DNA of 64,000 nucleotides from Campylorhamphus procurvoides (lineage: Eukaryota; Chordata; Aves; Passeriformes; Dendrocolaptidae). Location: contig WBMV01008568.1 of the NCBI GenBank assembly GCA_013396655.1, positions 950,213 to 1,014,212 on the forward strand. Reading direction: 5' to 3'. A program made the position numbers and the translations under genes. The notes beneath the pieces were generated by a model. The model searched no databases. It was given only the letters and a program-made list of their open reading frames with translations, and was not told the DNA's origin. Of this stretch, positions 37,313 through 47,519 are shown piece after piece (positions within the stretch are counted from its first letter, which is position 1; each line of letters opens with the position of its first letter).

Positions 37313-37887
37313 TGTCATGATTTCAGCTGTGATGGAGTTAATTTTCTTCCTAGTAGCTGATACAGTGCTGTGTTTTGGATTTATTATGAAAATAATATCG
37401 ATAACATGCTGGTGGTTTAATTGCTGCTGAGCAGCGCTTACCCCAAGTCAAGGACTTCTTGGTTTCCCATGCTCTGCCAGTGAGCCAGTGCACAAGAAGC
37501 CATGAGAGAGCACAGCCACGACAGGTGACCCGAACTGGCCAGAGGGATTTTCCGTAACATAGAGCATCATGCCCAGCATATAAAATGGGGGCAGTTGTCT
37601 GGGAGGGGTTGTTCGCTGCTGGGGGATGGGCTGGGCATTGCTTGGCAGGCAGTGAGCAAATGTATTGTCCATCATTTGTTCCTCTTGGGTTTTTTTTCTC
37701 TCTCACTCTCTCATATCTCCCTTTTCATTACTATTATTACTATATTGTACTTTATTTCATTTATTAAACTGTTCTAACCTCACAGGTTTTACCATTTTCC
37801 GATTCTCCATCCCACCCCACCTGAGGCAGGAGGAGTGAGCAGGCAGCTGCACAGTACTTAGTTTCTGGCTGGGGTTAAACTACAACA
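37313..37887 (+). mobile_element. Solo LTR of an endogenous retrovirus (ERVL-like), copy 2
   Basis: A 575-bp LTR from TGTCATGATTTCAGC to CTACAACA. The flanks CAGCC (37,308-37,312) and TAGCC (37,888-37,892) are a 5-bp target duplication with one substitution. It keeps a TATAAAA box at 37,579-37,585 and ATTAAA at 37,763-37,768, both in plus orientation. It is alignable end to end with copy 1, with shared blocks such as CAAGGACTTCTTGGTTTCCC and CTGGCTGGGGTTAAA. No internal viral genes are attached. Confidence 0.93.
37579..37585 (+). promoter_or_regulatory. TATA box retained in LTR copy 2
   Basis: TATAAAA sits about 267 bp into the LTR, at the position expected for the U3 promoter, with ATTAAA about 180 bp downstream. 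It reads towards FOXN3. Activity is unknown. Confidence 0.4.
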
Positions 37888-37892
37888 TAGCC

Positions 37893-40800
37893 ATAGCATT
37901 TTCTTGTCCTTCAAATGCCGATGGAAGTGCTAAACTGTGGTAGAACTAGCTGAACCTTAGAAGAAGGCTTAACTATCAGTGTTTACAGGACTGCAGATTT
38001 AAAGGCAAAAACATTCCCAAGATTATTTTGTAGTGCTCTGTCTGCCAAGGCCTACTCCATCATTGTGGCATCCCTGTGAGAAACCCGTGGAACGTGAAAT
38101 TTGCCTGCAAAAAGTCTGTGAAGTGCCAGATGCACCACACCTCCCAGATTATTCCAGCTGCTCACTGAAGTTACCTGTTGCCAGAAAGACTGGGGCAGTG
38201 CCAAAAGACCTGGTAGAAATTAGTGCCCCAGTGGATAAGGCAGCCCATAACGATAACGCAGTCTTTTCACCATGGAGAAGCCAAAAGCTGCTTGCAGGGA
38301 AACCCACATCACAGGACATGAGTGGGAGTGGTGCTCCGGCCATAGAAGTTGCTGCTGGGATTTGAGTACTTTAGCTGTGCTTTTCTTCTGTGCCAGCTTT
38401 CCTCCTTCCTCCCCAAATCTCACTTACCTGCTCTGCCTGGTGGCTGCTGTCTGGTTCAGCCTTGGAGGCCACCTCTTCTGTGGTTGTGGAGGGGAGCACA
38501 GGACAGTGCTTTCTGCAGGTGCTACTGACTCTTTTTAGTCCTTCCATTGCAGTTTTTCATTGCGTTCCATTCCTTGCTCCCTGATGCTTTTGGTAGGCTG
38601 GTAAATAGCACTAAAAACACACCAAGGATAGAAATCTGCTTATTCATTTTATGACACTTGGTGTGTTTCTCACAACCTGCACCCTCTCAGCATCTCTTTG
38701 CAGACACAGCTGTAGGTCAGCCATGCTTGTGCTTCATCACCGCATCACCTCATATGGGCTCTCATAGCTGTGTCTGCATTGTCAGTCTGGGAATCTGTAT
38801 TTCACAAGATTTCCTCCAGGAACAGTGTTCAAGAAACAGACAGGAAGTGTAGAGCTGAGTGGGGAATAGAGGGAAGGACTCTGGAATATCCTGTTCTACA
38901 AAGAGCTGGAAATCAAGCTGGGACTCAGTACTGTTGTGATCAGGAAGTGGACCTGGCGCAAGAAAAGTGTCAGAGGAGAGTAATCGCTTTCTATCTCACA
39001 GCAGTAGTGACGGCAAAATGTGTTTATTGTCAGTTCCCAAGATCCTCAGTTGATGAGAAATGAGCACAAACTTCACTAGGCATGAGGTCCTGTTGCAACT
39101 TAATTGTGCATGCAAATAAAGGATAAACTCCTAAAGTCATTGATGAAATGAATGTATTCAGGAAAGCCGAGGCAGGTTGAGATGTTGCTGTAATTTTTTC
39201 TTAGTTTTAGAAATTCCATTTGGCAATACTGTTTAGGAACTTTGTAAAAAGAACATGGTTCTCCCCAAAACTTCTGATCTTTACTTCTCTGCAATGTTGG
39301 CTGCTGCTTTTCCTCCCTGTTACTTTTGAGAACAAAAACATAGTTGATTTCTTGTTCTGCTGATTACTTGTAAGTTTGACTTCAGCTGCCGAATGGTGAA
39401 TACTGATGCTGAGATAAGTCCAGGCCACATTTTGTGGCACTACACCTGTACAACGGATAGCAGAGTCTGAGCACCAAACCTCAGAAAAAAGTTCTTTCAC
39501 TCTTTTCAGCTTCTTCAAGCATTGTAACTCTACCAGAAATACTGGCTTGTATTGCAGCTAATGTACCAACTGGGTTAGGTTAGGTGAGTTCAGACCAATA
39601 TAGCCATTACAGCAGAAGACTCCAGTAAAGATATGTTCATCCCAGCAACATTTTGCTTTCCACTGTTGAGGCTACTAAAATAAACTGCAGTGATAGAAGC
39701 TTCCCTTTCACAGTATAAGCTAGGTTTGTGCTTGGGTTGCTTGTATGTTGGGTGATTACACTGGGAAAGTATCTGTCATATGGACCTGCTTTAACAAATG
39801 TATGTAGGACAAACGAGCATGCATGATGCTCTCCTCCCACCACGCTCATGTACAGAAACACAGTTGCTGGTAGCTTGTCAGCCGTATATAATTTTAGCAC
39901 TAAGTATACTCATTTTCCTAGAAGCTGCAAGCAAGTGTTACTACAATAACACTGTAAATATGCATACATTAATTTATAAAGGAGCTATTTCATAAAACGG
40001 TGGGTTTTATTGTAAGAACTTAATTTTATTTTAGCCTGTGAAACAGAAATGCTATAGACAGTTTTGTTTGCTCACACTCCTGACAAAGCTTTGTATCAGT
40101 GCTCCTTTTCTCACTGATTCAGTTCTGTTTCTGTTGGGTTTTGCCTGCTGGAGCAAATGAGAACTTGAAGAGTAATTGAATTAAAGCTTGAGGAAGTGCT
40201 TTGTAAATCTGATTCCATATTCTTGAGTGAACGAGCAAAAGATAGAACTATCGGTAGGCTGGGCCTTCATTACATGTGCAGCTTGTCTTCAGCTGGTGCT
40301 TGGTGTGAGAGAAGAACAGGGAGCACATGCTTGTCAAAGACACGGGAAAGGCAGGACTGCGCTTGGAGAAGCTGTGAGGTCAGAGCTGCTCTTTTTTGTG
40401 GCACCAAGGTGCTGTTCGTCAGACAGTTTAGGTGCGTTAGGTCTGTACGAGGCAGAGACTCTTACTGTTCAGGTACTGCTCAAGAAATTCAGCTACGGCT
40501 GTTTCTCTGCCCCAAAAGCAGACATAGTGGAAAAAAACAAAACCAGACTGGTCTTCTGTGGTTAAAAATAAAGAAATAAAGAAGTGTTGATATTGCAGAA
40601 GAAGAACACTGGGAACAGGAGTTGTGAAAGAGGAAACAAACAAGCACTGTATTCATGATTCAGTTTTTATAAGTGCTCAGAGGTGTTGAATGTGCTTCTG
40701 CTCTGTATAAGATTTAATCCGTTGCCTCAGAGAAAACAGAAGAAATGGCAAGACTGATATGTGGGACATCAGTCATTCTGCATGGGGGGAGATTTGAAAC

Positions 40801-41154
40801 AAAATGAGATGGCCAGTGTACAGTGTCAGGACCTGAGCTGTGTCCCACACTGAGGGTCTGATCACAAGAGGCAGCAGCCCTGTCGCCGTGAGTCTTTGAA
40901 AAGTACCTTGTGCACCAGGACCCATCAGAATTAGGAGCTTTTTTGTACAGCTGTATGTCAAATTCTAAATCCTAATGAGCATGCTTAGCTGGCAAACTTG
41001 CACAGACTTCAGGGAATAAACATTGAAAAGGATGCCAGTCAATAAAGACATTATAATTGGAGATGAACAGGGGTTTGAAGATAAGTAGTGCAGGTCCATT
41101 GAAAAGTGAGACAGGTGAGGCCAGAAAAGAGAACTATTTAGCAAGGTCATGTGA
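37893..41154. other. Noncoding tract between LTR copies 2 and 3
   Basis: No viral or host coding sequence recognised. Open frames of up to 127 codons (40,196-40,579) overlap other frames without a preferred one. Confidence 0.6.
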
Positions 41155-41159
41155 CATGG

Positions 41160-41554
41160 TGTCCTGCTTTTGACTGGGACAGTTGTGCTGGTACAGAGCT
41201 GTATTTTTGCTTTTAATATGAGAATAATGTCGTTCAGTGGGTGGTGAGCAATGGTATTGTGCATTACCTGTTCCTCTTGGGTGTTATTTCTCTTCCTATT
41301 TCTCTCCTTTACTATTAGTATTATCTTTATTATGATTATTATATTTTATGTTGTTTGAATTATGAAACTGGTCTTATTTCAACCCCTGAGGTGTTTGGGG
41401 ATTTTTGGGATTTGGTTTTTCTGGGTTTGTTTGTTTTTTGTTTTGGTTTGTTTTTTTTTAAATTTATTTTATTCAGATTCCACAGTGTGTTGGAGGGGGT
41501 GGGTAGCAAGTGGCTGTGTGGTATTTGGTTGCCATCTGGGGTTAAACCATGACA
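41160..41554 (+). mobile_element. Solo LTR of an endogenous retrovirus (ERVL-like), copy 3, internally deleted
   Basis: A 395-bp LTR from TGTCCTGCTTTTGACTGGGA to CCATGACA. It has the perfect 5-bp target duplication CATGG (41,155-41,159 and 41,555-41,559). Relative to copies 1 and 2, about 200 bp is missing from the middle (junction near 41,230-41,245), including the region of the TATA box. A T/G-rich stretch at about 41,391-41,459 replaces the short pyrimidine segment seen in the other copies. Confidence 0.9.
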
Positions 41555-41919
41555 CATGGTCATAATACTAGCGAAGAGAGGTTTCCAGCAGAGAGGGAGA
41601 TAAAGGGGAGAAGATGAGCCCATGAGCCTGTGACCCTTGATGGCTTGTGTGCTTGAGGGCTTGTGGGAAATTTTCAGGGATTCCAATCTAGAGGAGGATA
41701 AGAGATAAAGGAGTATAGGGAGATGGCTGGAAATCCTCATTAAATAAGATACTGCAACATCTGCAGTTGGTATTCTGAAATCTGAGTGGAAAGATTAGAG
41801 TGTTGTATATTAGCCCACAAGGCTAAAGTGCAGCTCTGCACTGTTGGTACTTCTAATCAGCCTTCAGTACGGCAAGTACTTTGGTCTTGATGTACAAACA
41901 CTTTCATCTGTCAGTGTTG

Positions 41920-42015
41920 CAAATCTTTTGCTAAATGAATTAGCATTATTCCTGTCTCAGAAATGGGGAAATCAACACCCTAATAAATTTGGTGGCTCGC
42001 CTGAGATTACCATGA
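41920..42015. repeat. Ancient amniote repeat / MIR-like relic
   Basis: AGCATTATTCCTGTCTCAGA then AATGGGGAAATCAACACCCT, with GGCTCGCCTGAGATTACCAT further on. This parallels the common ATTATCCCCATTTTACAGAT, GGGGAAACTGAGGCA and CTTGCCCAAGGTCAC series. Only the order and approximate spacing are kept. Confidence 0.4.
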
Positions 42016-43912
42016 GTATTTAGTTACTTGATGGCCATACATCAGATGTTCTGATTCTGCTGTAGTTTTTCAGCCAGCAATTAATGATCTTTCAGTGGTG
42101 CTGTGTGAGACTGTATGGGCCTTTCTTAAATTAGTTGTATTAGGTATCTCAGGAAAGAATCAGAAGTTGGGGGACAGTCTCCCCAAAAGGCAAGATATCA
42201 GTGTTTGCCTTGCTACTGGTGTTTTAGTGCTCTGCAAGTCAGCAGCTCCAGTTGCTGTTGAGCTCAGGGGTGAGTGGGAGCGAGTGACCACTGCCTGTCA
42301 TACGGCACCTCAGCAGGGAGCCCCGTGCCAGCCTGCTGACCCAGCGGGCAGTTTGTCCCCGTGCTCTCCCAGGCTTCCCTGTTACCTGCTGCTGGCCCCT
42401 GGCCTTGATCAGGCTGGCTTTTCTGTCTACACGGCAGAGGTCTCATAGTGGCCCTTCAACGTAATCCTTAGTGTGCACTCTGGGGAAATTCCTACCTGCC
42501 ATGGAAAAGGCAGAAAACTCTGGAACCGGTCTTATGCCACCAATATTGATGGGGAATTTGGCCACTAATTTTGAACGTATCTGAGCTGAATAGGATGTGT
42601 ACATAATGAATTCAAAGTATAATTTTCTTTGCATACTACCTTGCATCTCATGAGGCTTCCCCCTTCTCACTTCAGAAATACTTCTTATTAGCTGAATTCT
42701 TCTTGGTAGTTTTTCAAGACACTTGACTTTTACAAGTGATAATAAATGCAATAAATCTCTTTGCTTGCCAATAAAGAGACATGTTGATTCACTCAGAAAA
42801 ACGTTGAAGCATTTGGAGTAAATTCAGGTGGGTGGAGTTACGACTTGATAATTTAGTTTGGGTTTGAAACCAAACAGCCATGAGATAAGAACTGTGTAAA
42901 CTAATGGTCTGCTAACTGCTGGAGTGTTAGGGTTGGTGGAGTCACAGAGCAGGGTTACCAGTGGGTAACCCTGATACTCTGCTGCCTGAGAGGTATTCTT
43001 CCCATTCTGCAATTCAGCTGCTGGCATGTCTTCTTGAAAATATGCAAGAATGTGAAATAGCAGTTCACTGGCTAGGGTAGGGAAAGCTATGGGCAAAACA
43101 AAGTCTTAGCTAGTTATGACAGGAATTTCTAGTCCCAGAGAATCAACAAAATGCTTCTTAGCCCTGTACTATGAGAATGAGGTAATTGCCACTCTTGTAT
43201 AAAACTGAAAATTTCAGGAGTGTCGGAGAGATTAAAAGAGGTAATCCATGCCTTGAGAAATAATGATTTAGTATGGACACAGGCATGCAGGAGGATACAG
43301 TGATGAACCTGGTTAAGTGGGATAATATTGACTGTGGGCCAGCAAAGAGTTCCTGCAAAGTCTTGAGACAGCTGTCCCAACTTTTCTAAATAAAACAGCT
43401 AAAATGCGTAGTGACAGTTACTGTGTCCAGGGAGGGCGGCATTGGAAAGGATTACCTGTATTTCTGACTTGAATTATGCTTTTTATGCATTTTTGCAGCA
43501 GACCTTTTCTATACCAAAAGTAAAATTTATTTTCAAGTATGCTAAATCTGTGAGCCTTGTTTACCCAGAGTGGAAGGTCTTTGATTTTTGCGGACTAACT
43601 AAAAAACAATTCCATGTACTTGCTTTGTGAGTGGACAGTTGTACTTTTAAGTCTGTGCTGCAAATCACTGAAGCTGCTTCCGATCAGGCATTTAGCATAC
43701 AGGAGACTGTGTTCAACTAGTGCTGTATAGACTGGGCAGCTTCTTTATTTGTAAATCAAGTTAGCTCCCTTCAATTAATTAAAGTGATGGTAAGGGATTT
43801 TTACTCAAGTTAATACTAGTTATGCCAGGGCATGGTAGCAGAGGAGAAAACACACCTTTCTTCTTGATCAAGTCAAGTCATTTTAAAGCAGATTTCCTTA
43901 AAGACGTATATA
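42016..43912. other. Noncoding tract upstream of the CpG island
   Basis: AT-leaning DNA with no recognised exon or repeat, ending sharply at the CpG-rich edge near 43,913. Confidence 0.6.
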
Positions 43913-44021
43913 TTCCCGCCCGCCCCCCGCTCGGCTGTTCCTGCAGCACAGATCTTTGCTGCGCGGGGGGGGCAGCCCCTCAGCAGAGCCCGTGTTTGAT
44001 GGCACGGAGTGGGCAGCGGGG

Positions 44022-44059
44022 CCCGGCGCTGCCCTGCCCGCCCGGCGCTGCCCTGCCTG
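44022..44059. repeat. 19-bp GC-rich tandem duplication in the CpG island
   Basis: Two adjacent 19-base units starting CCCGGCGCTGCCCTGC lie at 44,022-44,040 and 44,041-44,059 and differ at one base. They sit about 115 bases before the gap. Confidence 0.85.
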
Positions 44060-44175
44060 CCCGCTCCGCGGCGGGGCACGGCGGGCCCGTGTGGCAGGCA
44101 GGGGGTGCTGGAAGGTGCCTGCCACTGCCGGGGCGGGTAGGCGGGCGCAGGGCTCTGCCGTGCCGGCCCGGGCTC

Positions 44176-45141
44176 NNNNNNNNNNNNNNNNNNNNNNNNN
44201 NNNNNNNNNNNNNNNNNNNNNNNNNNNNNNNNNNNNNNNNNNNNNNNNNNNNNNNNNNNNNNNNNNNNNNNNNNNNNNNNNNNNNNNNNNNNNNNNNNNN
44301 NNNNNNNNNNNNNNNNNNNNNNNNNNNNNNNNNNNNNNNNNNNNNNNNNNNNNNNNNNNNNNNNNNNNNNNNNNNNNNNNNNNNNNNNNNNNNNNNNNNN
44401 NNNNNNNNNNNNNNNNNNNNNNNNNNNNNNNNNNNNNNNNNNNNNNNNNNNNNNNNNNNNNNNNNNNNNNNNNNNNNNNNNNNNNNNNNNNNNNNNNNNN
44501 NNNNNNNNNNNNNNNNNNNNNNNNNNNNNNNNNNNNNNNNNNNNNNNNNNNNNNNNNNNNNNNNNNNNNNNNNNNNNNNNNNNNNNNNNNNNNNNNNNNN
44601 NNNNNNNNNNNNNNNNNNNNNNNNNNNNNNNNNNNNNNNNNNNNNNNNNNNNNNNNNNNNNNNNNNNNNNNNNNNNNNNNNNNNNNNNNNNNNNNNNNNN
44701 NNNNNNNNNNNNNNNNNNNNNNNNNNNNNNNNNNNNNNNNNNNNNNNNNNNNNNNNNNNNNNNNNNNNNNNNNNNNNNNNNNNNNNNNNNNNNNNNNNNN
44801 NNNNNNNNNNNNNNNNNNNNNNNNNNNNNNNNNNNNNNNNNNNNNNNNNNNNNNNNNNNNNNNNNNNNNNNNNNNNNNNNNNNNNNNNNNNNNNNNNNNN
44901 NNNNNNNNNNNNNNNNNNNNNNNNNNNNNNNNNNNNNNNNNNNNNNNNNNNNNNNNNNNNNNNNNNNNNNNNNNNNNNNNNNNNNNNNNNNNNNNNNNNN
45001 NNNNNNNNNNNNNNNNNNNNNNNNNNNNNNNNNNNNNNNNNNNNNNNNNNNNNNNNNNNNNNNNNNNNNNNNNNNNNNNNNNNNNNNNNNNNNNNNNNNN
45101 NNNNNNNNNNNNNNNNNNNNNNNNNNNNNNNNNNNNNNNNN
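44176..45141. other. Assembly gap (966 Ns)
   Basis: A continuous run of N interrupts the CpG island. GC-rich short tandem repeats flank it on both sides, the usual reason short-read assemblies fail in bird promoters. The true length may differ from 966. Open frames of several hundred codons that span it are artefacts of N being read as open. Confidence 0.99.
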
Positions 45142-45170
45142 CCAGCCCCGCCAGCCCCGCCAGCCCCGCC
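45142..45170. repeat. 9-bp tandem repeat at the right edge of the gap
   Basis: Three perfect CCAGCCCCG units are followed by a partial one, directly abutting the N run. The array may extend into the gap, so its real copy number is unknown. Confidence 0.85.
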
Positions 45171-45259
45171 GCTTGGAGCGGAGAGGGAAATCATGGAGCG
45201 ATATGGCCCTTTGGGAGGATACTGGCAAATAAGCAAATTAAACAGAAAGAGAGCAGCAT

Positions 45260-45273
45260 GTTGTCATAGCAAC
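45260..45273. promoter_or_regulatory. RFX X-box-like motif beside the CpG island
   Basis: GTTGTCATAGCAAC is two opposed half-sites (GTTGTC and AGCAAC) with a 2-base spacer. It matches the RFX-family X-box palindrome (GTNRCC, 0-3 N, RGYAAC) apart from one T for C in the left half. It lies about 90 bp downstream of the GC-rich edge of the island, in an AT-rich stretch that looks conserved, though I cannot verify conservation. Confidence 0.5.
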
Positions 45274-45398
45274 AGTGCAATTAAATTACTTTACTGTCAG
45301 CCATCATATAATTTTCCTGTTTAGAAGCTCATGGGACGTAACTTCCATTTGGAGTCAAAGTTGGGCGTGCGGCGTAGGTAGGCACTGCCGAGCCCCGG

Positions 45399-45421
45399 GA
45401 CGCCGGCATTCCCTTGTTTAC
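45399..45421. promoter_or_regulatory. Adjacent FHL (GACGC) and forkhead (TGTTTAC) motifs
   Basis: GACGC is at 45,399-45,403 and TGTTTAC at 45,415-45,421, 11 bases apart. FOXN3 is reported to be bispecific, binding both the FHL element GACGC and the canonical forkhead element (G/A)TAAACA, whose reverse complement is the second motif. Their proximity downstream of the probable FOXN3 promoter is suggestive of autoregulation, but motifs this short arise by chance. Confidence 0.3.
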
Positions 45422-45470
45422 CTTCTGGCCGCGCTGGCTGCAGTGTTGAAAGCTAGGAAGTGGGACCGAC

Positions 45471-45476
45471 GTAAGT
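45471..45476 (+). other. Candidate splice donor of a non-coding FOXN3 5' exon
   Basis: GAC|GTAAGT is a near-consensus donor about 300 bases downstream of the right edge of the CpG-island gap. Because the coding exon has its own acceptor, some upstream donor must exist. This is the best one I see between the island and that acceptor. A first exon starting within the island or gap and ending at 45,470 is possible. The real donor could equally lie in the gap or further upstream. Confidence 0.25.
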
Positions 45477-46962
45477 TTGGCCACCCGGTGTTTATATCTG
45501 CCTCGGTATTTTTTCCTTTCCCTGATGCTTTTCCTTTCCCGGACACTTTTGCAAAACTTGTTATTTTCACTGAGCATCTTGAGTGATGGTGTGTATTGAC
45601 AGGCTTCTCTACAGAAAAGTTCTGTGTGTTTTATTTTTAGTGATGGCTACTGTGTTTATACATAAAGACCCGAAGAACTTTGTTTTCATTTTTGCCCGTT
45701 TGTTAAAATGAAGTCCATCATTTTTCTTTTCCAGAATGGCTGTGTTGCTCTATTTTTCCCTGTAGACAGATGGTTTATTCTATTGTTAACTGTAGGGTTT
45801 TTTTGCCGTTCGTTTACAGTATTGACCGTGTGACTGTATGACTTCAGGGAACTGCTGAGGTTATGTTTTAGGTACAGGGAATCATTTTGCTCTTGTTCAG
45901 CGTTTGTGCAGGAAGTTTCATCCTTTTAAAATCTGTTATTAACTCTTTCTAGTTTTTATTCTACTGCTGTTCACATTTCCAGACCTAAGTCCTGGCAGTT
46001 TGACTGTGTGTAGAAGCCAAGGGAGCCTGTCTCTTGCTTTTGAAGTAGAATTGTTGGGCTGCTGTCTCCTTCTCTTGAGCTGGGCAGGTGCCCAACTTCA
46101 CTGAGCTCCTGAAGGGCTCAGGTCATCCCAAGTATTATTGCTCACGGGTGTACCTCCGCAGGGCTTGCTGATACAGTACCCTCAGCAGCTCATCCCACCT
46201 CTCCCAGGCCACGGCTGAGCATCACAGCAATCTTTCTTGCTCTGTTTTCTGCCATGTTTGAAACACAGTTCAGCTAATGTTAGCATCTTCTCTGTTTACA
46301 TATGTTTTTAAAGGGCTCTATTCCTCTGCCACTTGTTTCCCTGTGCCTTGGCCCTGGTCCCAAAACTATCGTGTGTTGCTTTCCCTCCTCCTTTCTCCTG
46401 CCCTTGCTGGTTTTGAAGTGCTGCTGTCATTTCTGAGTTTGATGCAACCGGGTCCATAGTCAGATTAGATGTTTGTCTGCCTTAGTCTTACGCCAGAGTG
46501 ACTTTAATCATGGTGCTGTTGTACTGGCCCCAAATGTGAAACAGCTGAAATTGATCTGAATCAACTGCGATTAAGTCATTCTTATTTATTATTTTTTTTA
46601 AGTTCACATGCTTATTAAAGTGGCATAGTTGGATGCAATCAATGATTTGAAACACCTATTCATCATTAAAAGGACACACATCTTTGGGATTTCCCGTGTA
46701 GGGTTTCATGTTCTTGCAGAACTGAGGTATATTTGGATTATCATTTTATTCCATCGACTGAAATTTCTTCCCGTATACTGACTTTAGATTAGTTTACTCA
46801 ACAGTTGTGGATGAGTGTTTGTGAACCTGTCATGTTTAATACAGATGGCAGAAGGCTAACTGACCAGTTTGGGAAAAGCTGTCAAAACATTATGCAGGAC
46901 CTTTTTTGAGCTAACTTTTCTCTCTGTTTCTTTCTCCCTCTACTTTGGATTCACTCTCACAG

Positions 46963-46976
46963 AAGTTGCTGTCTAA
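46963..46976 (+). other. FOXN3: 5' UTR portion of the FOXN3 coding exon
   Basis: Fourteen untranslated bases lie between the acceptor AG (46,961-46,962) and the ATG. Upstream is a pyrimidine-rich tract (about 46,917-46,944) and a CTAAC branch-point-like sequence at 46,911-46,915, 47 bases from the AG. The last three untranslated bases are an in-frame TAA, so no upstream in-frame extension is possible in this exon. At least one further 5' non-coding exon must therefore exist upstream. The Kozak context is mixed: T at -3, G at +4. Confidence 0.85.
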
Positions 46977-47519
46977 ATGGGTCCAGTCATGCCTCCCAGT
47001 AAGAAGCCAGAGGGCTCAGGAATTAGCGTTCCCAGTGGATTGAGCCAACGTTATCAAGATAGCGATTTATCAAAGGCACTTCACGATGACGAGGACCTAG
47101 ATTTCTCTTTGCCTGCCATCAGATTAGATAAAGGGGCCATGGAAGATGAAGAACTAACTAACTTGAACTGGTTACATGAGAGTAAGAACTTGCTGAAAAG
47201 CTTTGGGGACTCGGTGTTAAGGAGTGTTAGCCCTGTTCAGGACATCGGTGATGACACACCACCATCTCCTGCTCACTCTGACATGCCCTACGATGCCAAG
47301 CAGAACCCCAACTGCAAACCTCCTTATTCCTTTAGCTGCCTCATATTTATGGCCATTGAGGACTCGCCAACCAAAAGACTGCCCGTAAAGGATATATACA
47401 ACTGGATCTTGGAACACTTTCCATATTTTGCAAACGCACCCACTGGATGGAAAAATTCTGTGAGACATAATCTATCCTTGAATAAGTGTTTTAAGAAAGT
47501 GGACAAAGACAGAAGTCAG
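46977..47519 (+). CDS. FOXN3: FOXN3 (forkhead box N3 / checkpoint suppressor 1), first coding exon, partial
   Basis: The exon encodes the N-terminal 181 residues of FOXN3, a nuclear winged-helix transcription factor of the FOXN2/FOXN3 group. The family is known as a transcriptional repressor linked to checkpoint control and metabolism. Residues 1-110 are an acidic and Ser/Pro-rich N-terminus; the stretches [19 protein letters not shown] (from residue 55) and [15 protein letters not shown] (from 92) match vertebrate FOXN3. The forkhead domain opens at about residue 114 ([18 protein letters not shown]). Its recognition helix, [16 protein letters not shown], lies at 157-172 and keeps the DNA-contacting N160, R163 and H164. 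The exon stops after VDKDRSQ, inside the domain, in phase 0, so the rest must come from exons beyond this window. The start is secure: an in-frame TAA occupies the three bases before the ATG, and [12 protein letters not shown] is the family N-terminus. The open frame runs 11 codons past the donor to 47,555, which is intron read-through. FOXN2 is the main alternative but fits this N-terminus less well. Confidence 0.97.

Larger units (their letters stand above)
43913..45180. promoter_or_regulatory. CpG island with internal assembly gap; probable FOXN3-associated promoter
   Basis: The sequence changes abruptly from AT-rich to very GC- and CpG-rich at about 43,913. It stays so until the N run, and about 40 more GC-rich bases follow the gap. 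No TATA box is visible. Such islands in vertebrates usually mark promoters, and this one lies 1.8-3.0 kb upstream of the FOXN3 coding exon on the same strand. It is a plausible main or alternative FOXN3 promoter, or a bidirectional one. The transcription start and any first exon may lie in the missing bases. Whether the principal FOXN3 promoter is here or much further upstream cannot be decided from the window. Confidence 0.75.
45181..46962 (+). other. Noncoding tract between the CpG island and the FOXN3 coding exon
   Basis: The tract holds the X-box, FHL/forkhead pair and candidate donor described separately, then mainly AT-rich and T-rich DNA leading to the acceptor at 46,961-46,962. A 43-codon frame begins with an ATG at 45,193 and ends at 45,324. 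It could act as an upstream ORF if transcribed, but there is no evidence that it is translated. A duplicated TTTTCCTTTCCC-like motif lies at about 45,510-45,540. Nothing else was recognised. Confidence 0.6.

Noticed and set aside
35036..37887. A provirus bounded by LTR copies 1 and 2
   Set aside because: Each LTR has its own target duplication and the interval contains no recognisable retroviral coding sequence.
43822..45324. Open frames of 418-500 codons on both strands across 43.8-45.3 kb
   Set aside because: They exist only because the 966 Ns are read as open. The flanking real sequence is GC-rich promoter-like DNA with no domain.
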